This document shows, in pieces, positions 15,800 through 23,378 of a stretch of DNA of 64,000 nt. How positions within the stretch are numbered: the first letter of the stretch is position 1; each line of letters begins with the position of its first letter. The translations under genes and the position numbers were made by a program. The notes beneath the pieces were generated by a model. That model saw only the letters and a program-made list of their open reading frames with translations, ran no database searches and was not told where the DNA came from. Source of the DNA: Paenibacillus artemisiicola (GTDB lineage: Bacteria; Bacillota; Bacilli; Paenibacillales; Paenibacillaceae). Location of the stretch: assembly GCF_017652985.1 (NCBI RefSeq), contig NZ_JAGGDJ010000013.1, forward strand, positions 1 to 64,000, given 5' to 3'.

Positions 15800-16576
15800 T
15801 CACCCCGCGGGCGGATACGTTTTCGTCCACGCATGGTCCTTGCTCATCTCCGCGTCCGACTTCAGGAAGTAGGCATGGCTCGCCTGGCCCGGCCGGTCCG
15901 GCACGGGGTCGTCCCATGTCGCGTCCATATGGTACCACCGGCCGTCCGCCTTGACGAGGTTCCACACGTGGCTGCCGGAGTCCACGCGGCCTTCCGCGAT
16001 CCGCGTCTCGATGCCGGCGAGCTTCAGCATGCGGTACGCCAGCAGCGAATAGCCCTGGCACACCGCGCTGCCGGTCTCGAGCGCGTCGTACGCGGTATAG
16101 CGCCGCAGCGCCGTGTCGTACGCGACATGCGTCACGATCCAGTCGTGAATCGCGCGGACGCGTTCCCGGTCGCCGGCGGCATCCTTCACAATCGCGGGCA
16201 GCACGACGCGGATCCGCTCGTCCACCAGCGCCGTCTCGGCGGCGGTTTCGCGGTACGTGACCTTCACGCTGACGTTGGCCGTCGCGCCCCATTTGCGGAT
16301 CGTATAGAGATAGGCATCCACGTTGTACGCCAGATAATCGTCCCGCGCAAGCGTCTCCTTCAGCAGCGACGCGATGCGCGCGGACAGCTCCTCCCGGTCG
16401 CCGGCGTACGCGAAGGCGATGTCGGTCTTGCGCTCCTCGAGCTGCGCGAAGATCGCGTCGCCCAGCTGCGCCAGCGTCTGCTCGGAGGACGCCACGCCGA
16501 TGCGCCGGTCGTCGAACCCGAGCCCCGCGAACAACACCGACGCGGCCAGCGCGATCCGGCCCAATCGCTGCAGCAT
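15800..16576 (-). CDS. Secreted transglutaminase-like (cysteine protease fold) protein
   Basis: A 258-residue protein with an N-terminal signal sequence (LGRIALAASVLFAGLGF). The transglutaminase-like core shows the Cys-His-Asp order: SAVCQGYSLLAYRML, then SGSHVWNLVK and GRWYHMDATWDDP. It is preceded by the typical AIHDWIVTHVAYDT helix. Proteins of this type in spore formers act outside the membrane on peptide or wall substrates as proteases or cross-linkers; which applies is not clear. The start has GGGGGAGG six bases upstream. Monocistronic. Confidence 0.9.
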   Translation of the reverse strand: MLQRLGRIALAASVLFAGLGFDDRRIGVASSEQTLAQLGDAIFAQLEERKTDIAFAYAGDREELSARIASLLKETLARDDYLAYNVDAYLYTIRKWGATANVSVKVTYRETAAETALVDERIRVVLPAIVKDAAGDRERVRAIHDWIVTHVAYDTALRRYTAYDALETGSAVCQGYSLLAYRMLKLAGIETRIAEGRVDSGSHVWNLVKADGRWYHMDATWDDPVPDRPGQASHAYFLKSDAEMSKDHAWTKTYPPAG

Positions 16577-16708
16577 GCGTCCTCCCCCTTTCGGATCCGT
16601 TCATGAAATGTCTCTCTATTATACCCAGAATATGGCTGCGTTGAACATGCCGGGCTGCCGCCAAGACGCTCTGACCCGCCGGCATCGGGCCAAGACTCCA
16701 AGAACGTC

Positions 16709-16732
16709 AAAAAGGACGCCCGTCGGGCATCC
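16709..16732 (-). terminator. Terminator after the GNAT gene
   Basis: GGATGCCC-GAC-GGGCGTCC followed by TTTTTG on the minus strand, about 100 bp past the stop at 16835. Confidence 0.75.
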
Positions 16733-16834
16733 TCCATCGTCCTTCCCGGACCCTTTACGATTGCATACACGGCATCTTCGAGGACCGGCGAAAACCCGAT
16801 TCTCGCGCCGGCGCCCCTATGTCCGCGCCGCCAT

Positions 16835-17353
16835 CTAGGTCGCGGTCTCCCGCGCGGCCGCGCGGCCCGCTTCGACCGGCTTGCGCAGCAGATGCATCAT
16901 GCCGTCGCCGTTGCCGGGGTCGAAAGCATGGAACCGCTCGTAGCCCCTGCGCTCGTACATCGGCAGCAGCCACGGATGCTTCTCGGCCGTCGCCAGCAGG
17001 ACGGCGGGAGCGTTCTCGCTCTCCGCGGCCTTCCGCTCCGTCCAATCCAGCAGCCGCCCGCCGTAGCCCTGCCCCTGACGGGCGGGATCGACCGCGAACC
17101 ATTTCAGAAACGGCAACTCGCTCAGCCCCTTCAGCTCGCCCGCTTTGGAGTGCGTCACCGTCGCGACGATGTCCCCGTCCTCCTCGAGCACGTAGCAGTC
17201 GCTGGCGCGGACGTTCGCCCGAATCAGCGCTACGTCCGCGTGGGCCGCGGGCCAATGCAGCTCGAGCTCGCGAATCGTCGCGTACGCCCCGTAAATAATC
17301 GCCTGCAGCCGTTCCGCGTCCGCCTCCGTCGCCAATCGGATTCGTTCGCTCAT
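16835..17353 (-). CDS. GNAT family N-acetyltransferase
   Basis: A 172-residue protein with the GNAT fold. Motif A with the acetyl-CoA loop is FLKWFAVDPARQGQGYGGRLLDWTE (loop RQGQGYGG). Motif B, with PMYERRGYER, follows. The N-terminal strand is IRLATEADAERLQAIIYGAY. It transfers an acetyl group from acetyl-CoA to an unidentified amine. GAGGTGG precedes ATG at 17353. Single gene with its own terminator. Confidence 0.9.
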   Translation of the reverse strand: MSERIRLATEADAERLQAIIYGAYATIRELELHWPAAHADVALIRANVRASDCYVLEEDGDIVATVTHSKAGELKGLSELPFLKWFAVDPARQGQGYGGRLLDWTERKAAESENAPAVLLATAEKHPWLLPMYERRGYERFHAFDPGNGDGMMHLLRKPVEAGRAAARETAT

Positions 17354-17477
17354 GCTTCCACCTCTTTCTTCGTTGTTCGATCGTGTCCCATGCCGTGCCT
17401 AACGCGTCGCTAGCCCCTTGGACAGGCGCCGGACAAGCCAACAGCGACGTTGCGGTATGCCAACCGGCCGGGGGCCG

Positions 17478-18119
17478 TCACACCGCGCGTTCCGCGAGCG
17501 GAGCCAGAATGCCGCGGAGCTGCTCCACGATCGCGGACTTCTCCAGGCTCTTCACCTTCGCGCGGCGCTCCTTCAGCTCCGCCAGCAGCCGCGCGCGGAC
17601 GTCCTCGTCCAGCTCGCCGATCGGCTTGCCGCGGCCGGATAGCTCCGGATGGGACGCCCAGAACTGCTCCTGCCACACCTTGAGCAGCACCGTGATATCC
17701 TCCGGCCGTTCGATGAAGCTGCCCAGCTCCTCGCCGGCTTGGCTGACGAACACGTAGGTCGGAATCCGGCTCTGCCCGTCCTTCGCCGGAAACAGGTCGG
17801 CGATGTCCCGGTTATCGGGATCGCGCGGCAGGATGCGCAGCCGCAGCTTGCCCGTATCCCGCCCGATGCGGGCGAACAGCGGCAGATTTGCCGCCACGTC
17901 GCCGCACCAGTCGTGCGCGAGCGCCAGCACGTCGACCGGTTCCCGGAACGACGCGAAGAACGCCAGGTCCTCCCTGCTCAGCGCGAAGGACTCGTAATTG
18001 GCTTGCAGCGTATCGCGGTTGGCCTTCGCCTCCCGCGCGAACGCCTCGAAATCGACCGCTTCCCGGAACGCCTGCTCCCGCCGTTCCTTCGGAATGCGGT
18101 TGCGTTTGAACTCCGCCAT
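17478..18119 (-). CDS. Thioredoxin-like protein with a single active-site cysteine
   Basis: A 213-residue protein of the thioredoxin_9 type. The active-site turn is HDWCGDVAANLP, so the second cysteine of CxxC is missing, as in relatives that carry WCGDxxxN. The cis-proline loop is RIPTYVFVSQAGEELGSF. A basic N-terminal helix and a C-terminal charged helix extend the core. A redox or thiol-dependent role in the cytosol is likely, but one cysteine rules out a classic dithiol mechanism. The start at 18119 is chosen because GAGG sits eight bases upstream; an upstream ATG gives an 18-residue extension without a binding site. Confidence 0.87.
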   Translation of the reverse strand: MAEFKRNRIPKERREQAFREAVDFEAFAREAKANRDTLQANYESFALSREDLAFFASFREPVDVLALAHDWCGDVAANLPLFARIGRDTGKLRLRILPRDPDNRDIADLFPAKDGQSRIPTYVFVSQAGEELGSFIERPEDITVLLKVWQEQFWASHPELSGRGKPIGELDEDVRARLLAELKERRAKVKSLEKSAIVEQLRGILAPLAERAV

Positions 18120-18171
18120 CTCCTCCACCTCGCTTTGCTGATGAGATCGGCCGGCCGAAAGCCGGGAAGCC

Positions 18172-18220
18172 AAAAAAGCCGGAACCGTTCAAGCGACGCG
18201 CGCTTGGCTGGCCCCGGCCT
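18172..18220 (-). terminator. Terminator after the dehydrogenase pair
   Basis: A long imperfect hairpin (GCCGG/CCGGC outer pair, AAGCG/CGCTT inner pair) followed by TTTTTTGG on the minus strand. It is 146 bp past the stop at 18366. Confidence 0.55.
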
Positions 18221-18365
18221 CCGTTCGTTCGGTCGGCCGCCGGTTAAAACCTATCAATCTCATCGGGTTTTATGGATATGGTACACGGCGGAGGCGCCGG
18301 CGTCTAATCGAGTTATTCTATCGGTCCATCGAGCCGCTCGATCAATCGCTTATCGGGCGCCCCGC

Positions 18366-19364
18366 TCAAGTTTGCCAATCCAGCACGACGCCCAGGCACG
18401 GACTGCCCGGCGCGGCGATCAGCTCCCACGCCCGGACCGCGTCGCGCGCCGGGAAGCGGTGCGTGACGAGCGGCAACGTCCGAAGCCAGCCCTCGGCGAT
18501 GCCCCGGATCGTCGCGTCCATGCGCGGCTGCGTCCAGCCCGACGGCGTATGCAGCGTGATTTCCTGCGCCCGCAGCGTCTGAATGTCGATCGCCCCGTCC
18601 TCGCCGAGAAAGCCCGCCGAGACGAGATGGCCGTCGCGCCGCAGGAGCGGCTGCAGCCGCCGGAACGTCTCGAGGCTGCCGACCGTGTCGACGACGACGG
18701 CGATGCCGCCGGCCCGCGCCAGTTCGGCGGCGGGATCGAGGAGCCTGCCGTTCAGCGCGGCGGCGTATCCGCCCTCCTCGGCCAGGCGCAGCCGCCCGGG
18801 CCGGCGGCCGAGCATACGGACGTCGGCGCCCCGCCGATGCAGCGTCTGCGCGGCCCAGTGCCCGACGAGCCCGTCCCCGACGACGACGGCGATGTCGCCC
18901 CGCTCCACCGGCGGACGGCTGCCGCAGTTATAGCCGACCTGTGTCAGCACCGCGCCGGAGTAGGCAACGTCCGGCACGTCCGCGTCCGGCAGCTTCCATA
19001 CCTGGCTCCCGTCGGTCACCGCCGGATTGACGTGGCCGCCGAAGTCGAAGAACAGGCCGCCGATCCGGCTGACCGTCGCGAACACGCGGTCGCCCGGCCG
19101 GACATGCGTCACGGCGCCGCCGACCCGCACCGCCGTTCCGACCTTCTGGTAGCCCGCGACGTGCGGGAACGGCCAAGGATCCCCGGGCCTATAAGGCACC
19201 TCGCCGGAGATCCGCTCGCCGCGGAAGAACGACGACTCCGTCCCGATGCTGATCCACGAATGCGCGACCTCGATGACGACGTCCCGTTCGCCGGGCTCGG
19301 GCACCTCCACCTCCCGGAACGCCGCGCGCATCCGGTCTTCGAACACGACCGCTTCCGCTTTCAT
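18366..19364 (-). CDS. Zinc-type alcohol dehydrogenase (MDR family)
   Basis: A 332-residue protein. The MDR fold is seen in VAHSWISIGTESSFFRG, PWPFPHVAGYQKVGTAVRVG and RPGDRVFATV. The nucleotide-binding GDIAVVVGDGLVGHWAAQTLHRRGA matches the Rossmann fold. The usual zinc ligand Cys-His pair is not clear (PFPHVAGYQ has His only), so metal content is uncertain. The start at 19364 is preceded by AAGGGAG. It follows the second dehydrogenase gene by 43 bp on the same strand and is likely co-transcribed with it. Together with the divergent AraC gene this looks like a sugar or polyol oxidation unit. Confidence 0.85.
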   Translation of the reverse strand: MKAEAVVFEDRMRAAFREVEVPEPGERDVVIEVAHSWISIGTESSFFRGERISGEVPYRPGDPWPFPHVAGYQKVGTAVRVGGAVTHVRPGDRVFATVSRIGGLFFDFGGHVNPAVTDGSQVWKLPDADVPDVAYSGAVLTQVGYNCGSRPPVERGDIAVVVGDGLVGHWAAQTLHRRGADVRMLGRRPGRLRLAEEGGYAAALNGRLLDPAAELARAGGIAVVVDTVGSLETFRRLQPLLRRDGHLVSAGFLGEDGAIDIQTLRAQEITLHTPSGWTQPRMDATIRGIAEGWLRTLPLVTHRFPARDAVRAWELIAAPGSPCLGVVLDWQT

Positions 19365-19407
19365 CCGCCGCACGCTCCCTTCGCGTCGGCCTGAACCTCG
19401 CGCCGCA

Positions 19408-20355
19408 TCAGAACGCCTCCTGCGGATCAAAGCAGATTTTCACCGCCTGCTGCGCCTTCAGCAGCGCGACCGCTTCGGCGTAGTTCCGGAACGAAAGCTG
19501 CTTCGTCTGCAGGATCTCCGTATTGAACGAGGGGCGGCCGAGCGCGTCCAGCAGCAGCCGGCGGATCCGGTCGTCCGCCCGGCGATAGCGGTACGACTCC
19601 AGCTTCACGCCTTTGAACCACAGCCGGTCGGCATAGGTCAAGCTCCCTTTCAGCACGCCGAAGACGACGACGTGCTCGTCCGTCCGGTCAAGGACGTTCT
19701 GAACGGACGCCGACGCGCCGACGCAATCGTAGCCGAGCTCGAACGTCCGGTCTCCCAATTCGTCCGCGAGCAGCGCCTCTCCGGCGCCGAGGGAACGCGC
19801 CGCTTCCACGCGCGCGGCGTTCACGTCGACGGCCGTCGTCTTCGCGCCCCAGAGCGCCGCGAGCTGCATCGCCAGCAGCCCGGCCGGGCCGAGTCCGGCG
19901 ATCAGCATCCGTTTGCCCCGCAGCTCCCCGAACTGATCCAGTCCGTACAGGACGCATTTCAGCAGCTCCGCCGATACCGCCTTCTTGTCGGAGATATGGT
20001 CCGGCAGCTTCAGCAAATCGCCTTCCCGGTAAGCCATATATTGCGCGTACGCGCCCTGTCCGGGAGACAGATGCTCCAGCGCCGCGACACGGTCGCCCGG
20101 GTCGAAGCCGCGCACGCTCGCGCCGACCGCCTCGACGACCCCGACGGCCTCGTGGCCCGGAAAGCCCGGCTCCAGCGGATAGTTCGGCGCGCGGTCCGCC
20201 GCGAACATGTCGTAGCCGCCAAGCATGCTCATGTCCCAGCGGGGGCAGGTCGATACGAGCGTGATGCGGACCAGCACTTGATCGTCCTTCAGCTCCGGCA
20301 GCGGCAGGTCGACGATGTCGTAGGCGCCCGCGCCGGTAATTCGCAATGCTTTCAT
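19408..20355 (-). CDS. Zinc-type alcohol dehydrogenase (MDR family), first gene of the pair
   Basis: A 315-residue protein starting MKALRITGAGAYDIVDLPLP. Zinc-site region: TLVSTCPRWDMSMLGG and LEPGFPGHEAVGVVEAVGASVRGFDPGDRV, so the catalytic Cys and His-Glu are present. Cofactor site: MLIAGLGPAGLLAMQLAALWGA. It probably oxidises a polyol or sugar with NAD(P)+; the substrate is unknown. AAGGAGATG precedes the start. Its promoter region is shared with the divergent AraC gene at 20546. Confidence 0.9.
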   Translation of the reverse strand: MKALRITGAGAYDIVDLPLPELKDDQVLVRITLVSTCPRWDMSMLGGYDMFAADRAPNYPLEPGFPGHEAVGVVEAVGASVRGFDPGDRVAALEHLSPGQGAYAQYMAYREGDLLKLPDHISDKKAVSAELLKCVLYGLDQFGELRGKRMLIAGLGPAGLLAMQLAALWGAKTTAVDVNAARVEAARSLGAGEALLADELGDRTFELGYDCVGASASVQNVLDRTDEHVVVFGVLKGSLTYADRLWFKGVKLESYRYRRADDRIRRLLLDALGRPSFNTEILQTKQLSFRNYAEAVALLKAQQAVKICFDPQEAF

Positions 20356-20545
20356 GTCCCGTCATCTCCTTCTTGTACGCCGGACGAAGCCGGCGGCGTT
20401 ACCTCAAGGATAAGCGCTCCCAATGCCCCGCGTCTTTGCACGTGATTGTCCTTCTATGGCGATCGTACGCGAATTCGCCGTATACGCCGCCGGCTTGGCG
20501 TAGTATCATTTGCACATCATTGACTTTCGGACGGGAGGCACGGTC

Positions 20546-21358
20546 ATGCGGCTCAGAAATCACGGCTTCGCGGACAAGGCGGGCAAGCCCGGCGAACGCG
20601 CCGGCGGGGTTCATCCGTATTGGGAGCTGCTCTGCATCCTCGAAGGCGAAGCGGAGCTCGAATGGTCCGGCGTCACGTACAACGCAAGCGGGACGGCCCT
20701 GTTCGTCCTCATGCCGAATACGCCGCATCAGCTCGTGCAGCGCTCGCGGACGCTCCGGTATTGGTACGCGGAATTTCACGCCGGCGACGGCGATCCGCTT
20801 CCGGCCGCGGACGTCATCTTCCGCTGGAACGCGCTGCAGGGCGGCATCGATTGGACGGCGGAGCCGTATCCCGCGCTGCGCGCCGCCTTCGACGCGACCG
20901 GCTTGCTCCTGCGTTCGGAGGCTTCGCTGCGGTGGGACCGGTTCCCGGAAGCCGTGCTGGCCGATCTGACCAAGCTGCTCGTCCTCACCGGCAGCCTCGC
21001 CGCCGCCTCGCGGCCGGCGCCGGCCCGCTCTTCGGGCGAGCTGCTCGCGACGGAGGCGCTGCGTTTCCTGGAATCGATGTTTCCCCAGCCGATCACGCTG
21101 CAGACTCTCGCGGATTACACCCACTACAATCCTTCTTATCTCGTGCGGCTGTTCAAGAAGCACACCGGCAAGACGCCGTTCGGCTACCTGAACGAGCTGC
21201 GGCTCTCCGCCGCCGCGGATTACCTGCTCCGTTCGGACATGACCGTGCTGCGCGTCTCGCTGGCGTGCGGCTTCCAGAGCATCCATTATTTCAGCCGTTC
21301 CTTCAAGCGTAGATACGGCCTGGCCCCGAGCGAATGGCGGCGCGCCATGCGGGGCTGA
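20546..21358 (+). CDS. AraC family regulator, likely of the dehydrogenase pair
   Basis: A 270-residue protein. The N-terminal cupin part (VHPYWELLCILEGEAELEW, ALFVLMPNTPHQLVQ) is followed by a C-terminal DNA-binding domain: ITLQTLADYTHYNPSYLVRLFKKHTGKTPFGYLNELRL (first helix-turn-helix) and VLRVSLACGFQSIHYFSRSFKRRYG. The start at 20546 is fixed by GGGAGG seven bases upstream; the frame is open further upstream but without support. It is divergent from the two dehydrogenases and is their probable activator. Confidence 0.92.
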   Translation: MRLRNHGFADKAGKPGERAGGVHPYWELLCILEGEAELEWSGVTYNASGTALFVLMPNTPHQLVQRSRTLRYWYAEFHAGDGDPLPAADVIFRWNALQGGIDWTAEPYPALRAAFDATGLLLRSEASLRWDRFPEAVLADLTKLLVLTGSLAAASRPAPARSSGELLATEALRFLESMFPQPITLQTLADYTHYNPSYLVRLFKKHTGKTPFGYLNELRLSAAADYLLRSDMTVLRVSLACGFQSIHYFSRSFKRRYGLAPSEWRRAMRG

Positions 21359-21489
21359 CCGCGGCGAAGCGGGCCGGAACGCCGCGGCCGGGGAGCGAGG
21401 TCCGCGCGACGCGCGCGCCGATTCCCGGCTAGCGTCATGGCCCGGCATCCGTCCCCGAAGGCCATTGTCCTTCCATGGCGAACATACAG

Positions 21490-21517
21490 ACAACTTCCTT
21501 TCCCGCGACATAGGATA
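21490..21517 (+). promoter_or_regulatory. SigK-like promoter of the spore coat gene
   Basis: AC, a 17-bp spacer and CATAGGATA fit the SigK pattern (AC, CATAnnnTA). The -10 ends 36 bp before the ATG at 21553. Late mother-cell expression suits a coat protein. Confidence 0.5.
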
Positions 21518-21552
21518 TAGGGAATCGAGCGAGAGAAAGGAGATGAAACGAG

Positions 21553-21849
21553 ATGAGCTATATGAACCCATATAACCCGACCAACGTCATGGGCGCCGCC
21601 GATGCCAATTTCTGCCCCGACTGCCCGACGCAATCCGTTTTCGATCCGCCGGTCACGCTGTACGAAAACTACTACCACCCTCAACTGGTCAACGTCATCC
21701 AACAGGTAGAGGTCGTCAAGCAACATCACTGCTGCCCGGTTTATCACAAATCCTACGTGTTCACCGAGAAGGACGTCATGGTTCGCGGCGGCAAACGCGC
21801 CACGATTTCGTCCAAATCGTCCTCCAAAAAGCGTTCCAAAAAACGCTAA
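21553..21849 (+). CDS. CotD-like spore coat protein
   Basis: A 98-residue protein with no membrane or signal segment. Its centre (VVKQHHCCPVYHKSYVFTEKDV) has the His/Cys cluster HHCCPVYHK of CotD-type inner coat proteins, and an N-terminal CPDCP adds further cysteines. The tail is a run of Ser, Lys and Arg (SSKSSSKKRSKKR), also seen in coat proteins. Assembly is probably by disulphide or other cross-linking in the inner coat. AAAGGAG precedes the start and a SigK-like promoter lies upstream. It is one of the best markers here for a spore former. Confidence 0.83.
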   Translation: MSYMNPYNPTNVMGAADANFCPDCPTQSVFDPPVTLYENYYHPQLVNVIQQVEVVKQHHCCPVYHKSYVFTEKDVMVRGGKRATISSKSSSKKRSKKR

Positions 21850-21934
21850 ACCCGACCTCGCCTAATCGTCCTAACGACCGCTGCAGCCGTACCCGTGCAT
21901 GTTCCTTCATTCGCAGCAGCCATCGCAGCGAGAA

Positions 21935-21959
21935 GCCCGGCGCCCCGCGCCGGGTTTTT
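21935..21959 (+). terminator. Terminator after the coat gene
   Basis: CCCGGCGC-CCC-GCGCCGGG followed by TTTTTC, 86 bp past the stop. Confidence 0.85.
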
Positions 21960-22033
21960 CGCGTTTTCGGCGGATGCGCGCGGTTACGGGCTAGAGGCGC
22001 GGCCCGTTACGCACGGGGCGCGGCATGGCGAGG

Positions 22034-22133
22034 CCGGCGTTCGGGCGTGACGGCGCCCCCGGGCGGCGGCCGTTATAACAAGCGCTCGTCATCGCGAAGC
22101 TCCGGCGTTCGGACGTGACGGCGCCCCCGGGCG
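22034..22133 (+). repeat. Two 32-bp direct repeats 68 bp apart
   Basis: The segment CCGGCGTTCGGGCGTGACGG and its continuation CGCCCCCGGGCG occur at 22034-22065 and again at 22102-22133 with one mismatch. They lie in the 579-bp gap between the coat gene and the aldo/keto reductase, which otherwise holds a terminator and a promoter. Confidence 0.75.
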
Positions 22134-22305
22134 AGAGCCCGTTTCTGCCAAAGCTCGGTTAAGACGGACGGTACGCCGTTAGGAAAATACGCGGATGCCG
22201 CTCCCGAACGATGGCCCGCTTCGCCCGGGGCTCGTCCTTGGACGCCCGTTCCGGTGCCGCGAGCCTTGCCGGACAGCCGCCGCCGGACCGAAAATCGGCG
22301 CTCAT

Positions 22306-22334
22306 TTGCATTTGAACGGCCGCTGCACTACAAT
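22306..22334 (+). promoter_or_regulatory. Predicted SigA promoter of the aldo/keto reductase gene
   Basis: TTGCAT, 17-bp spacer, TACAAT. The leader would be about 85 nt. Confidence 0.55.
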
Positions 22335-22428
22335 CTTGGCGACGGGGCAAGCCAATTGCTCCCCACGTTTCGCTGTCGTCGCAGCCATCGTCTCATCGCT
22401 CGATTCCATCGTACAGGAGGTTATCGTT

Positions 22429-23298
22429 ATGTCCATCGCGCAGTCTAACGCAGCCGCTTCGGGCACGTATGCCGTCGGCGGCGACCTTACGGTCAACCGG
22501 CTCGGCTACGGCACGATGCAGCTGACCGGCCCCGGAGTTTGGGGCGATCCCAAGGATCCGGACGAAGCCGTCCGCGTTCTTCGCCGCGCCGCCGAGCTCG
22601 GCGTCAACTTCATCGACACGGCCGACGCTTACGGGCCGTTCACCGCGGATTTGCTGCTCCGCAAGGCGCTGCATCCGTACAAGGACGGCATCGTCATCGC
22701 CACCAAGGCGGGCTTTACCCGCTCCGGCCCGAACGCATGGAAGCCGGTCGGCCGGCCGGAATATTTGCGCCAGCAGACGGAGCTCAGCCTGCGCCACCTC
22801 GGCGTGGAGCGCATCGACCTCATGCAGCTGCACCGGATCGACCCTAAGGTGCCGCTCGAAGAGCAGATCGGCGAGCTCGCCCTGCTGCAGCAGGAAGGCA
22901 AGATCCGCCACATCGGGCTGAGCCAGGTCGGCGTGGACGAGCTGAAGGCCGCCGGCGCCATCGCGAAGATCGTCTCCGTGCAAAATCTGTACAACCTCTC
23001 GAACCGCGAGTCCGAAGAGGTGCTGAACTACGCGGAAGCGAACGGCATCGCGTTCATTCCGTGGTTCCCGCTCGCCACCGGCGCGCTGGCGAAGGAAGGC
23101 GGTCCGCTGGACGCCATCGCCAAGAAATACGACGCCCAGCCGTCGCAGATCGCGCTGGCTTGGCTGCTCAAGCGCTCCCCGGCCATGCTGCCGATTCCGG
23201 GCACCTCGAGCGTGGCGCACGTCGAGGAGAACATCGCCGCCGCCGGCGTCGCCCTCTCGGACGAGGACTTCGCCGCGCTGTCCGCGCTCGCGAAGTAA
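22429..23298 (+). CDS. Aldo/keto reductase
   Basis: A 289-residue TIM-barrel oxidoreductase, shorter than many family members (about 310-330). The catalytic tetrad is Asp63 and Tyr68 ([10 protein letters not shown]), Lys93 (IATKAGF) and His135 (LMQLHRID). The NADPH-binding end is [21 protein letters not shown]. It reduces aldehydes or ketones with NADPH; the substrate is unknown. AGGAGG eight bases before ATG at 22429 fixes the start. Single gene with promoter and terminator. Confidence 0.94.
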   Translation: MSIAQSNAAASGTYAVGGDLTVNRLGYGTMQLTGPGVWGDPKDPDEAVRVLRRAAELGVNFIDTADAYGPFTADLLLRKALHPYKDGIVIATKAGFTRSGPNAWKPVGRPEYLRQQTELSLRHLGVERIDLMQLHRIDPKVPLEEQIGELALLQQEGKIRHIGLSQVGVDELKAAGAIAKIVSVQNLYNLSNRESEEVLNYAEANGIAFIPWFPLATGALAKEGGPLDAIAKKYDAQPSQIALAWLLKRSPAMLPIPGTSSVAHVEENIAAAGVALSDEDFAALSALAK

Positions 23299-23332
23299 CG
23301 CCTCGGCGCTTGCGCCGCTTCCATCAAGCGAC

Positions 23333-23367
23333 AACGGCCGTTCGGGCCTCCCCCGAACGGCCGTTTT
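23333..23367. terminator. Bidirectional terminator between reductase and beta-helix genes
   Basis: AACGGCCGTTCGGG and CCCGAACGGCCGTT are exact complements around a 5-base loop, followed by TTTTG on the plus side. The two genes converge here. Confidence 0.85.
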
Positions 23368-23378
23368 GCTAGCGCCGA

